Shown one piece after another: positions 7,389-15,104 of a stretch of 25,018 bases of DNA. Position 1 is the stretch's first letter. Each line of letters starts with the position of its first letter. The stretch is from Sedimentibacter sp. Its GTDB lineage: Bacteria > Bacillota > Clostridia > Tissierellales > Sedimentibacteraceae. Under the pieces are notes generated by a model. That model worked only from the letters and a program-made list of their open reading frames with translations. It ran no database searches and had not been told where the DNA came from. The translations under genes and the position numbers were made by a program. The stretch spans positions 1 to 25,018 of the forward strand of contig JAQSYS010000003.1 in NCBI GenBank assembly GCA_029256005.1, given 5' to 3'.

Positions 7389-8012
7389 TTAATTTGCCAG
7401 CTTAAATTCACCTGCAATCTTATCATAAATAAAAATCTCTCCTGTTTCTATTATATAATGCCAGCCGCTAATTTTAATTGTTTCGTTTTTAACCTTTTCC
7501 TTAATATATGGATAGCTCAGCAAATGCTTGAGCTGTTCAACAACATTTGCCTGTTCCATTAGCCATTCTCTTTTACCGTAATCATCTTCGTTAATTTCTT
7601 TAAGAATTCTGTCTCTTACCGGATTGCTTAACTCAAGCCATTTTTTAGTATGAGGAAGTTCATTTAAAAACTCTGCTGGCTTCAAACATGCAGCACATCC
7701 TCCACAATTAGAATGTCCGCATACGATAATATTCTCAACTCCTAACATTAAAACAGCATACTCTATAGCTGATGTAGTTGCAACATAATCCTGAGTTTCT
7801 CTAAACGGCGGGACAATATTTGCTATATTTCGAATTATGAAAAGCTCGCCCGGTAATGATCCTGTTATCATATTAGGGTCAACTCTTGAATCAGAACAAC
7901 TTATAAATAAAGTGTGAGGTTTTTGCTGTTCCTTCAATTTATTAAAAAGTTCCTTATGAGCATCATAATCTTTTTCTCTAAAGTTAACTATTCCTTTTAA
8001 AAGATATTCCAT
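7389..8012 (-). CDS. Beta-class carbonic anhydrase
   Basis: This 207-aa enzyme interconverts CO2 and bicarbonate. The zinc ligands C39, H100 and C103 and the Asp41-Arg43 dyad are all present (SCSDSRVDP and VCGHSNCGGC). Length and motif spacing are normal for the beta class, cytosolic, with no signal peptide. Its own promoter may lie inside the 3' end of the upstream DUF1232 gene (8136-8164), giving a leader of about 115 nt. No neighbour points to a specific pathway; in anaerobes the enzyme commonly supplies bicarbonate for carboxylation. Confidence 0.95.
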   Translation of the reverse strand: MEYLLKGIVNFREKDYDAHKELFNKLKEQQKPHTLFISCSDSRVDPNMITGSLPGELFIIRNIANIVPPFRETQDYVATTSAIEYAVLMLGVENIIVCGHSNCGGCAACLKPAEFLNELPHTKKWLELSNPVRDRILKEINEDDYGKREWLMEQANVVEQLKHLLSYPYIKEKVKNETIKISGWHYIIETGEIFIYDKIAGEFKLAN

Positions 8013-8077
8013 AAAATATTCAATTCTCCTTATGTATATACAAGATATTTATCCACTATAGACTGCCTAAAAAGATA

Positions 8078-8560
8078 TCATCTCCCTAACTTTGAAAAAT
8101 AACCCCACCGATACTTAAATCTTTTATTTTCAGTTAGTATACCATAATTTGTTAATTCGTTAAATGATGTTAATATTTGTACTGAGATAATTAGATTACA
8201 TGAATTTTTTATTAGTAAGGCAACAATTATTACCCATATTAACAATATAGGCAATGCATAATACCAGCTTTTAGGCTTTCCATCTTTCCATAGTTGTTCA
8301 GACTCTATGCGGCATTGTTCAATTATCTCTTTTGGAATTAGCTTTATTGTAGCTGCTATCATTAACGGTAAGATTATTACATCATCAAGATAACCGATAA
8401 CCGGTATAAAATCTGGAATAATATCAATTGGTGACAATGCATATCCTATTGTTAAAATTGCCAATATCTTTGCATACCATGGGGTTCCTCTTTTATTTAG
8501 AGCCAGAAAAACAGCAGGAATATCCTTTTGCAATTGAATTGCTCTTTCCTTTAAATTCAT
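8078..8560 (-). CDS. YkvA/DUF1232 family membrane protein
   Basis: The protein (about 160 aa) contains the DUF1232 core (residues about 28-66) with the motif YALSPIDIIPDFIPVIGYLD, followed by a helical linker, a transmembrane helix (about 100-117) and a C-terminal tail. The function of the family is unknown. The ATG at 8560 is chosen for a preceding GAGGG; one at 8572 lacks a ribosome site. The tail (about residues 129-140) is encoded by a 35-bp sequence that recurs between genes at 11983-12017, so the 3' end may be an extension over non-coding DNA. Confidence 0.75.
   Translation of the reverse strand: MNLKERAIQLQKDIPAVFLALNKRGTPWYAKILAILTIGYALSPIDIIPDFIPVIGYLDDVIILPLMIAATIKLIPKEIIEQCRIESEQLWKDGKPKSWYYALPILLIWVIIVALLIKNSCNLIISVQILTSFNELTNYGILTENKRFKYRWGYFSKLGR
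8136..8164 (-). promoter_or_regulatory. Promoter-like module upstream of carbonic anhydrase
   Basis: On the minus strand TTTAAC (8159-8164), 17 bp, then TATACT (8136-8141). It overlaps the coding 3' end of the DUF1232 gene and would drive the carbonic anhydrase gene. The surrounding 35 bp (8140-8174) recur with five mismatches at 11983-12017, where the same boxes stand upstream of a GNAT gene. Confidence 0.55.
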
Positions 8561-8660
8561 ATAAGCCCTCATTTTATTTTTGATGTAAATTTATGTTCCA
8601 TTAATTCTAAAAATACTTTACTTCTTCTAATTTATTTAAATTTAATTGTTCACTATCAAT

Positions 8661-8689
8661 AGTATAATGCATATTGATAATTTAGTAAA
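8661..8689 (-). promoter_or_regulatory. Predicted sigma-A promoter of the DUF1232 gene
   Basis: On the minus strand TTTACT (8684-8689), 17 bp, then TATACT (8661-8666), with a leader of roughly 90 nt to the ATG at 8560. Confidence 0.55.
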
Positions 8690-8825
8690 TAAAGCTCATC
8701 AAACAAATGGATATTTTTGTAATATAAAGACAGGAATTGGAGGCGAATTAGGGTTAGTGAATTAGAATTAAAGAGATAGCTAAAATAGTTTTTTAAGAAG
8801 TTTATGTCCTTAGGAGAGTAATAAA

Positions 8826-8891
8826 CATAAAAAGCCAGGAGAAAATGCATTGAGATGCATTCTGCTCCTGGTCGTTGAAGAACGTATTTGC
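8826..8891 (-). terminator. Terminator with conserved leader, copy 1
   Basis: On the minus strand CCAGGAG (8865-8871) pairs with CTCCTGG (8835-8841), with an inner perfect stem AATGCAT-ctca-ATGCATT, then CTTTTTATG. It follows the HAD gene stop by about 36 bp. The sequence before the hairpin, GCAAATA...GTTCTTCA, is conserved in the copy at 12262-12329, which a plain terminator would not need. Confidence 0.8.
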
Positions 8892-8926
8892 TTGATTTTT
8901 ATATAGATGCGTCTAAGATTTAATTA

Positions 8927-9406
8927 TTAAAAAATATTCTTTAATTCGCTAAAATCACTAATTATCTTGTCAGCTAAGGGATATTCACCATTTAATGAAG
9001 TGACAAGAATTGTCTTCATCCCTAACTTTTTAGGAGTAACAATATCTTTTTCATAATCATTGCCTATCATACACAACGTATGTAATGGTGTTTCTAACAA
9101 ATCAGCAATATGTGTAAAAAATCTTTCGTCAGGTTTTTTATACCCTATTTCTTTTGATGTAATATACAATTTAAAGTGATTATCAATTTTCATTCTATCA
9201 AAAGCTTTTTTCATTGTATCGGCATTTGAATAAAATGCGTTTGATACTACCGCACATTGATATTTGTTTGTTATTGTTGGCAAGGTTTCTGCTACACCAG
9301 GCATTAACGTAATTTGTGGCCACTTATACATCTCATCTTCATAATCAGGATTATCAAACATGAGCGTATCGCCCCAGTCGAATATGATCCATCTAATATT
9401 ATTCAT
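8927..9406 (-). CDS. HAD-superfamily hydrolase
   Basis: This 159-aa protein shows the HAD motifs: I, FDWGDTL (nucleophile D10); II, VVSNAF; III, the lysine of GYKKPDERFF; IV, MIGNDYEKDI. The cap is minimal. In motif I the usual second Asp, the general acid/base of phosphatases (DxDGT), is Gly (D-W-G-D-T), a variant found in a HAD subset; catalysis may be altered. The substrate is unknown. The ATG at 9406 is chosen because AAGGAAGG lies 7 nt upstream; an in-frame GTG at 9427 has none. A promoter lies at 9482-9509 and a terminator at 8826-8891. Confidence 0.88.
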   Translation of the reverse strand: MNNIRWIIFDWGDTLMFDNPDYEDEMYKWPQITLMPGVAETLPTITNKYQCAVVSNAFYSNADTMKKAFDRMKIDNHFKLYITSKEIGYKKPDERFFTHIADLLETPLHTLCMIGNDYEKDIVTPKKLGMKTILVTSLNGEYPLADKIISDFSELKNIF

Positions 9407-9481
9407 TAACACACCTTCCTTATTCACTAAATATAAACAAATTAAAACCTATCACAGTGAATCGTCCAATTTCTCAAGTAA

Positions 9482-9509
9482 ATTATAGCACAAAAACACA
9501 AAAAATCAA
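9482..9509 (-). promoter_or_regulatory. Predicted sigma-A promoter of the HAD gene
   Basis: On the minus strand TTGATT (9504-9509), 16 bp, then TATAAT (9482-9487) with an extended -10 TGC just before it. The leader would be about 70 nt. Confidence 0.65.
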
Positions 9510-9617
9510 CTCATTGCATTGTCTATCAGCGATGACGAATAAACTTTTTAAATACATCATAAATTACAACTTTTAATTTTTTGTGACCTTTATATAAATT
9601 TAATGTATCAGAAGAAT

Positions 9618-10082
9618 TTAAATCTCCTTACCAAAATAATAATCATCATATGACTTTAAACTAAAATCTAACATCCTTGCCTCAAATTTATAGTCCTGCA
9701 TTATCCAGAAGCAAATAGCAGGTTTGTTTTTTACACTGGTTTTCACATATATTTTTCTAACGCCATTCTCTTTTAAAGTTTGCTCTAAATATTGTATCAA
9801 TTTAATTCCAAGTCCAGTCCTCTTATTCTCAGTGCCAATTCCTAAAAATACAATTTCTACAATTCCATTTCCACCTTCAAATGGATTAAATTTTACAACA
9901 CAAAAACCCTTCACTAAATTTAAAACTTCAATTACATATACCATGTATGATTCACTATTCATAAAAAAACTATCTACTAATGACTTCGCTACTTCATCTG
10001 CATTTTCATCACCTAACATAACTTTTATTAGTTTTTCAATGTCATACCTATCATTAATATCTGCAAACCTTATAGTTTCCAT
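9618..10082 (-). CDS. GNAT family N-acetyltransferase
   Basis: This 154-aa protein has the GNAT order: N-terminal IRFADINDRYDIEKLIKVML, then the VEIVFLGIGTENKRTGLGIK region with R-T-G-L-G as the acetyl-CoA loop, followed by KIYVKTSVKNKPAICFWIMQ and a C-terminal strand. The substrate is unknown. GAGGGG stands before the ATG at 10082. About 108 bp separate its start from the frameshifted GNAT gene to the right on the same strand. The gene itself appears complete. Confidence 0.82.
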   Translation of the reverse strand: METIRFADINDRYDIEKLIKVMLGDENADEVAKSLVDSFFMNSESYMVYVIEVLNLVKGFCVVKFNPFEGGNGIVEIVFLGIGTENKRTGLGIKLIQYLEQTLKENGVRKIYVKTSVKNKPAICFWIMQDYKFEARMLDFSLKSYDDYYFGKEI

Positions 10083-10190
10083 AAGTCCCCTCTTTTTTAA
10101 TCTTTATAACTTGCCTACATCAGAAGAACTCCCAAAATACGTAATCATCTACTTTTAATTAGTTATTGGCTTTAGTTTTAGAATAGAAGT

Positions 10191-10716
10191 TTATAAATGT
10201 ACCCAATATCTTTCGAGGTATACACTATCAGATTCACAATAAACTGTGCTTTCATATACACCACATTAACCAAAATAGTATGTTTACTGCCTTCATTTCT
10301 TTGAATGCACGTTATCAAAACATCCTTGAGACCATATGATTTACATATGTAAGGCAATCAGCAAGCATCATCTTAGCATAGCCCTTCCTTCTTTCGTCAG
10401 GTCTAACCGAATATCCAATATGCCCACCATACTTTTCAAGAAATTCATTGAAATAATGGCGAAATTGAATCATACCAACTATTTTGTTATCCACTTCACG
10501 CACATATATTAATTGTTCACATGTAACCCAGTTTTCAGGTACGGTATCTGCATTTTCGCATCTCTGATTAAATTCCAACCATTCTTTAATGTTATCAATA
10601 CGATATAATGGACCTGTTCCATCCATAGAGCTGTTAGCATCTAACATTTCTTTACGAAAAGCTTGGATATCATATTCAAAAGAAATGTCTGGCTTAATTA
10701 ATACGCACTTATCCAT
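10191..10716 (-). pseudogene. Frameshifted GNAT acetyltransferase (COG3981-like)
   Basis: The open frame from ATG 10716 gives 133 aa and stops at 10315, just after the acetyl-CoA motif (RPDERRKGYAKMML). The missing C-terminal third is present downstream in other frames: CKSYGLKDVLITC and SKHTILVN in one, then GVYESTVYCESDSVYLERYW in the next, ending with a stop at 10191. Two single-base deletions explain it, one T near 10346 and one G near 10264. The repaired protein would be about 175 aa, the usual length. It is a recent pseudogene or two consensus errors. Confidence 0.85.
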
Positions 10717-10821
10717 ACAGATTCCCCTATTCTTTATTTTGCATTTAATAGTAATATTTGCTTTGCATAATTCATTGTTATAACAAGATTTGAGAATATA
10801 ATAAAATATAGTTATGATTTT

Positions 10822-11295
10822 CTATTGCAATATATATTCCATATAGTAAAACTCATCTTTACCATTAAATGTATCCTTGATATATTTGTCTTTAATCTCA
10901 AATCCAACATCTAAATAGCACTTTAATGCTCTTTCATTAAAGGTTCTTACTTCAAGTGTTATTGGATTCTCAGGAAATCTTCTTCTACATTCTTTTATTA
11001 GTAGCTTCATTACATCTTTTCCATAACCTTTACCGCAAAAAATAGGCTTCAATCCTACGCCAATAATACTTTTATCACAATTAGCCGTAATCCTCCCATA
11101 AGCAATCAATTCACCGTTATAAACTATTCCTACAAATTCTTCGTTCCTCTTCTCTTCTATTGCTAAACCCCATCCGTTTTTAAGAACAATATTGTAGTCA
11201 GAAAAATTATAAACAGCATATTCATCTTCATATTTCCAATTGCAAATTTCTTTTGCATAATCCTCTGTTAATTTAGTAATAATATAATTTTTCAT
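10822..11295 (-). CDS. GNAT family N-acetyltransferase
   Basis: This protein of about 157 aa begins MKNYIITKLTEDYAKEICNW, has the strand LIAYGRITAN, the acetyl-CoA loop C-G-K-G-Y-G in GLKPIFCGKGYGKDVMKLLI, and the ERALKCYLDVGFEI motif, all GNAT-typical. The substrate is unknown. The ATG at 11295 is 6 nt after AAGGGG; an in-frame TTG at 11313 precedes that site and is not used. It lies about 100 bp downstream of another GNAT gene on the same strand. Confidence 0.83.
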   Translation of the reverse strand: MKNYIITKLTEDYAKEICNWKYEDEYAVYNFSDYNIVLKNGWGLAIEEKRNEEFVGIVYNGELIAYGRITANCDKSIIGVGLKPIFCGKGYGKDVMKLLIKECRRRFPENPITLEVRTFNERALKCYLDVGFEIKDKYIKDTFNGKDEFYYMEYILQ

Positions 11296-11397
11296 TGATA
11301 ACCCCTTGTACAATACAATGTTATTTTTAAAAAAATGTGTATAAAACTTATGTCCTTTTTTTACCTCTCCATATTCTAATTTAAGTTCTTCCTTTTT

Positions 11398-11949
11398 CTA
11401 TTTCCAATCCTTTTTTAATACAGCATACTGAATCGAATCATAAAATCTTCCTGATTTAAAATACTTTTCTCTAAAAGTTCCTTCGTATACCATATTATTT
11501 TTAAGCATAACCTTTCGTGAATAATCATTTCCAGAATAAAAATCAGCACTTATTCTATTTAAGCCTATAGTTTCAAAACCAAATCCTAATACAGCCCTAA
11601 CTGCTTCTGTCATAATGCCCCTATTCCAATAATTCGGGGATAATATGTATGTAGTTTCCGCTGAAAAGTTATCCATGTCTACATTGTGTAAATTTATAAA
11701 ACCTATTATTTTTTTATTTTCTTTAAGTTCGATACCCCATTGATAAAAGGTATTTTCTTTATATAATTCCATCCATTTTTTTATACGTTCTTCAGTCTCA
11801 TTTATTGAGATACATGGTTTCCATGGGAGAAATTTAAAGCATTCTTCGTATTTAGCCCAATTATCATACATATCTTCTGAATCCTTTAAAGTATATTTTC
11901 TTAATAAAAGTCGTTTCGTTTCAATTGTTTGTGTACCAATTAAGTTCAT
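11398..11949 (-). CDS. GNAT acetyltransferase, RimJ/RimL type
   Basis: This 183-aa protein starts with IETKRLLLRKYTLKDSEDMY, the signature of the RimJ/RimL branch, and has TTYILSPNYWNRGIMTEAVR with the N-R-G-I-M-T acetyl-CoA loop, and LNRISADFYSGNDYSRKVML with KNNMVYEG, the conserved C-terminal part. Known members acetylate ribosomal-protein N-termini or antibiotics; the substrate here is unknown. The ATG at 11949 follows GGAGGG. A promoter-like repeat lies at 11979-12007. Confidence 0.88.
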   Translation of the reverse strand: MNLIGTQTIETKRLLLRKYTLKDSEDMYDNWAKYEECFKFLPWKPCISINETEERIKKWMELYKENTFYQWGIELKENKKIIGFINLHNVDMDNFSAETTYILSPNYWNRGIMTEAVRAVLGFGFETIGLNRISADFYSGNDYSRKVMLKNNMVYEGTFREKYFKSGRFYDSIQYAVLKKDWK

Positions 11950-11978
11950 ACTACCCTCCAAAAATACTTACAATAAAT

Positions 11979-12007
11979 AGTGTACCATATTTTGTTAACT
12001 TGGTAAA
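11979..12007 (-). promoter_or_regulatory. Promoter-like module upstream of the GNAT gene
   Basis: On the minus strand TTTACC (12002-12007), 17 bp, then TACACT (11979-11984), placing a start about 25 bp before the ATG. The enclosing 35-bp sequence (11983-12017) matches 8140-8174 at 30 of 35 positions, with the boxes aligned. Confidence 0.5.
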
Positions 12008-12261
12008 TAATGTTAATCTTTTTAATTATAAATAAAGCAGTTATTTAAGGGTAATAAAAAATGACATTTTCGTAATGCTCTGATGTATCTCTTTTAATAA
12101 GTTTTCTAATACAAATATGTTTGTTTTATATAAGACATAAACCTTATTCCTACTTAAATATACTAATTTCAATATTAACGTCCTGTATAAATAAAGTCCA
12201 TGACGCCTCCTCAGGGGGTTTAGGGTTTAGGGTATAGGAGAGAGGGAAAGAGAGAAAAAGG

Positions 12262-12329
12262 CATAAAAAAACCAGGAGAGAATCTTTGGGGGAATATATC
12301 TGCTCCTGGCTGTGAAGAACTTTATTTGC
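12262..12329 (-). terminator. Terminator with conserved leader, copy 2 (after recR)
   Basis: On the minus strand CCAGGAG (12303-12309) pairs with CTCCTGG (12272-12278), followed by seven T. The leader GCAAATA-AAGTTCTTCA precedes it as in copy 1. It starts about 65 bp after the recR stop and would end the dnaX-ybaB-recR transcript. Confidence 0.85.
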
Positions 12330-12394
12330 CTATTGAAAGACTTTGTGAGACGGTTGATGAAGATTAATAGGTGAAGACATAACCTATTTATAAA

Positions 12395-12991
12395 TTACAT
12401 CTCTCTTCTGCCTTCCATGGCTCTCATGAGAGTAACCTCATCTGCATATTCTATATCACCGCCCACAGGAATTCCGTGAGCTATGCGTGTTGTTTTTATT
12501 CCCATTGGTTTTATGAGACGTGATATATATACTGCTGTAGCCTCTCCTTCAATGGTTGGATTTGTAGCTAAAATAACCTCAACAACATCTGTTGTAAGTC
12601 TTGTTACAAGGTTTTTGATGTTGATTTCATCTGGACCTATGCCTTCCAAAGGTGAAATAGTACCATGGAGTACATGGTATACTCCCTTGTATTCCTTGGT
12701 TCGCTCCATAGCTGAAATATCCCGCACATCCTCAACAACACATATGGTTGTGTGGTCACGCTTGATATTGTCACATATGTTGCAAGTTTCTCCCTCAGTC
12801 AAATTGCCACATGTCTTACAATGTTTGGTTAATTTTTTTGCATTAACTATTGCTTTTGCAAGCTCCACCACATCATTGCCCTTCATGTCCAAAATATGAA
12901 ATGCAAGACGCTGAGCTGATTTCCTTCCTATACCGGGAAGTCTGGCAAGCTCTTCAATTAATTTAGTCATTGGTGGTGTATAATGATCCAT
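12395..12991 (-). CDS. recR: Recombination mediator RecR
   Basis: RecR (198 aa, the usual length) loads RecA on gapped DNA together with RecO and RecF. It shows the N-terminal helix-hairpin-helix ([20 protein letters not shown]), a four-cysteine zinc site (C58, C61, C70, C73), and a Toprim domain starting at [16 protein letters not shown] and including [16 protein letters not shown]. The C-terminal part ([20 protein letters not shown]) is also conserved. Its ATG overlaps the ybaB stop by one base, indicating translational coupling in the dnaX-ybaB-recR operon, a standard order in Firmicutes. Confidence 0.97.
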   Translation of the reverse strand: MDHYTPPMTKLIEELARLPGIGRKSAQRLAFHILDMKGNDVVELAKAIVNAKKLTKHCKTCGNLTEGETCNICDNIKRDHTTICVVEDVRDISAMERTKEYKGVYHVLHGTISPLEGIGPDEINIKNLVTRLTTDVVEVILATNPTIEGEATAVYISRLIKPMGIKTTRIAHGIPVGGDIEYADEVTLMRAMEGRREM

Positions 12992-13338
12992 TAAAATAAC
13001 CCAGGAATATTAACTCCGCCTGTTACCTTTTTCATTTCAGTTTCCATCATTTCATCAGCTTTTCTGAATGCTTCATTTATTGCAGCTAATATCATGTCCT
13101 CAAGCATTTCAACATCATCCTTGTCAACTACTTCAGGATCTATTTTTATTTCCAACAGAGCTTTTTTTCCAGTTACCTTAACTGCAACTGCTCCGCCTCC
13201 TGCTGTTGCTTCAACTTCTCTTTGCTCAAGTTCATTTTGCATATCTTCCATTTGCTTTTGCATTTTTTGAACTTGTTTCATCATATTATTCATATTTCCG
13301 CCGCCTGGCATTCCCATTGGCATTTTTTTACCCTTCAT
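12991..13338 (-). CDS. YbaB/EbfC nucleoid-associated protein
   Basis: This 115-aa protein binds DNA as a small dimer. After a Gly/Met-rich start ([18 protein letters not shown]) comes a coiled-coil helix ([20 protein letters not shown]), the [16 protein letters not shown] strand and the C-terminal [20 protein letters not shown] helix. Length and motifs are normal for YbaB. AGGAGG lies 8 nt before its ATG. It begins 3 bp after dnaX and overlaps recR by one base, so the three genes form one transcript. Confidence 0.95.
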   Translation of the reverse strand: MKGKKMPMGMPGGGNMNNMMKQVQKMQKQMEDMQNELEQREVEATAGGGAVAVKVTGKKALLEIKIDPEVVDKDDVEMLEDMILAAINEAFRKADEMMETEMKKVTGGVNIPGLF

Positions 13339-13341
13339 TTT

Positions 13342-15009
13342 CTAATCCTCCTGCTTAAGTTCAACTATTTCTTCGCCAAATTCACTAACAAGATCTGCAT
13401 ACACATCATCAATTGTTTGTTTAGGCTTAGTAGATTTTTCTTCTTTTTTTATTATAAATTCAACTTCACAATCTTCATTTAAAAAGTCGCTGATAACTTC
13501 CTTGAATTTTTGTTTATTTTTAGGTTGGTTTGCAGCGTTAATGTGGAAAGTGAACTTAGGGTCAAATTCAAATACTGCTTTTTTATTTATGACTCCATCT
13601 AATTTTGATTCTCGTATAATTGCCTGAAGTCCTGCATTTTCTATTCTAACCTTTTTAAGAATTGTTTGCCATCCTTTTATAATGGCATCGTAAATTGCTT
13701 CATCACTTTTATTCTCAAAAGATTTAACTTCCTTAACAGGTTTAGAATTTTCTTTGTTTTCAGTTGCTTGATTTTGAATTTTAACTTCATTAAAAACAGG
13801 CTTTTCAATCTCTGCAGCGGGTCTTTTTGCTGGTTTTGATTGTTTTTCTGCAAAACTGTTGTTATTAATGTTGTTTTCAAGCATAATGATTCTATTTATT
13901 AGCTCATCAATGTTAAAATTCTTGGAAACATTAAGCATTTTTATCAGCTTTGTTTCCAGCAAAACTCTTGGGTTTAAAGCTCTCTTGCATTCTAACTGAG
14001 CTGTTGAAAGCTCTTCAATAAATTTTACAATTTCATCAACAGAAATTTTGCTGCTTACTTTTTTTAGCTCTTCGGCTTCTTCCTCTGATATTCTCATTAA
14101 ATTATCAGTTGAATTGGTGGTTTTAATAATAAGCATATTTCTGAAGCATATTATTAATTCATCAAGAAAAATTGAAATTTCTTTTCCCAAGTTCAATATA
14201 TCATCAACCAGCACCATTGAATTTTTGATATCTCTGTCAATAATTAAATTTGCTGCTTTTAAAACAGACTGATAATTGACTGTTCCAAGAAGATTTATTA
14301 CAGTATCGTAATCTATTTTATCTTCATTAAAAGAAACACATCTGTCTAATATACTCAGAGCATCTCTCATGGCTCCTTCTGAATTAGCTGCTATGAGCTT
14401 CAATGCCTTTTCATCGTATTCAATGTTTATTTCATTGCATATTGTTTTCATATTTTCTACAATTACTGAGGATTTAATTCTTTTTAAATCAAATCTTTGG
14501 CATCTTGATAAAATTGTAGCTGGTATTTTCTGAGGTTCAGTTGTTGCTAGTATGAACAATAAATGCTCCGGCGGTTCTTCGAGAGTCTTTAAAAGTGCAT
14601 TGAAGGCACCCTTTGAAAGCATGTGGACCTCATCAATTATGTAAACTTTATACTTACTTTTTACAGGAAGAAATTTTACTTTGTCTCTCAGCTCTCTTAT
14701 ATCTTCAACCCCATTATTTGAGGCAGCATCCATTTCAATAACATCCATGTTTGTTTCATCTAATATGCTTCGGCATATTTCACATTCGTTGCATGGATTG
14801 CCGTCATGGTTGTTAAGACAATTGACAGCTCTTGAAAATATCTTTGCTGTAGATGTCTTTCCTGTACCTCTGATTCCGCTGAAAAGATAAGCATGTGCAA
14901 TATTATCCGTCAATATTTGATTTTTCAATGTTCTTGTAACATGTTCCTGTCCGAGAACATCATCAAATATCTTAGGGCGAAATTTTCTGTATATAGCTTG
15001 ATGTGACAA
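13342..15009 (-). CDS. dnaX: DNA polymerase III subunit gamma/tau
   Basis: DnaX (555 aa) is the clamp-loader ATPase. It starts SHQAIYRKFRPKIFDDVLGQ, has Walker A GIRGTGKTS (G45-K51), a zinc module C63/C72/C75/C78, the Walker B region VYIIDEVHMLS, the sensor TTEPQKIPATILSRCQRFDL, and a C-terminal tau-like tail (about 370-555) rich in Lys, Asn and Glu. The start is a TTG at 15009, 6 nt after AGGTGG; frames opening further upstream are AT-rich and lack homology. It is the first gene of dnaX-ybaB-recR. Confidence 0.96.
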   Translation of the reverse strand: MSHQAIYRKFRPKIFDDVLGQEHVTRTLKNQILTDNIAHAYLFSGIRGTGKTSTAKIFSRAVNCLNNHDGNPCNECEICRSILDETNMDVIEMDAASNNGVEDIRELRDKVKFLPVKSKYKVYIIDEVHMLSKGAFNALLKTLEEPPEHLLFILATTEPQKIPATILSRCQRFDLKRIKSSVIVENMKTICNEINIEYDEKALKLIAANSEGAMRDALSILDRCVSFNEDKIDYDTVINLLGTVNYQSVLKAANLIIDRDIKNSMVLVDDILNLGKEISIFLDELIICFRNMLIIKTTNSTDNLMRISEEEAEELKKVSSKISVDEIVKFIEELSTAQLECKRALNPRVLLETKLIKMLNVSKNFNIDELINRIIMLENNINNNSFAEKQSKPAKRPAAEIEKPVFNEVKIQNQATENKENSKPVKEVKSFENKSDEAIYDAIIKGWQTILKKVRIENAGLQAIIRESKLDGVINKKAVFEFDPKFTFHINAANQPKNKQKFKEVISDFLNEDCEVEFIIKKEEKSTKPKQTIDDVYADLVSEFGEEIVELKQED

Positions 15010-15046
15010 TTTTGACCACCTGACCTCGTATGGTAATTTTTCTAAA

Positions 15047-15075
15047 ATTATAACATAAAAAAATACAATGCACAA
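15047..15075 (-). promoter_or_regulatory. Predicted dnaX promoter overlapping a hairpin
   Basis: On the minus strand TTGTGC (15070-15075), 17 bp, then TATAAT (15047-15052) with an extended -10 TGT. The -35 falls inside the hairpin at 15060-15089. Confidence 0.5.
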
Positions 15076-15089
15076 TAACATTGTATTTT
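15060..15089 (-). terminator. AT-rich hairpin after the 32-aa gene
   Basis: AAAATACAATG (15060-15070) and CATTGTATTTT (15079-15089) pair over 11 bp with an 8-nt loop. On the minus strand T residues follow, 15 bp after the small gene's stop. The stem is AT-rich, so strength is uncertain. Confidence 0.45.
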
Positions 15090-15104
15090 GTAAAATTTTT
15101 TAGA

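Larger units (their letters stand above)
8573..8926. other. 354-bp intergenic region
   Basis: No convincing gene is seen. The region holds the promoter of the DUF1232 gene (8661-8689) and the terminator-repeat downstream of the HAD gene (8826-8891). The AT-rich remainder shows nothing further. Confidence 0.6.
11962..12394. other. 433-bp intergenic region
   Basis: It holds the GNAT promoter module (11979-12017), an AT-rich stretch without a credible gene, two tandem TTTAGGG units at 12216-12232, and the recR terminator-repeat (12262-12329). A ribosome-site-like GAGGAGG with an 8-codon frame lies at about 12180-12210 on the minus strand, too short to call. Confidence 0.6.

Noticed and set aside
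8656..8850. 64-codon minus-strand frame rich in Tyr, Leu and Phe
   Set aside because: It starts inside the terminator-repeat hairpin at 8835-8871, has no ribosome site and overlaps the predicted DUF1232 promoter.
484..11949. Integron-like cassette array
   Set aside because: No tyrosine integrase and no repeated attC-type hairpins between the genes; several genes also have their own promoters.
12180..12210. Minus-strand GAGGAGG followed by ATG and an 8-codon frame
   Set aside because: Too short to support, with no recognisable leader-peptide features; could be a remnant of an older gene start.
12000..12215. Minus-strand frame without stops reading ENLLKEIHQSITKMSFF near its end
   Set aside because: No start codon with a ribosome site and low-complexity AT-driven composition; no family recognised.
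12216..12232. Telomere-like TTTAGGG tandem units
   Set aside because: Only two units; likely chance in a short G-rich patch.
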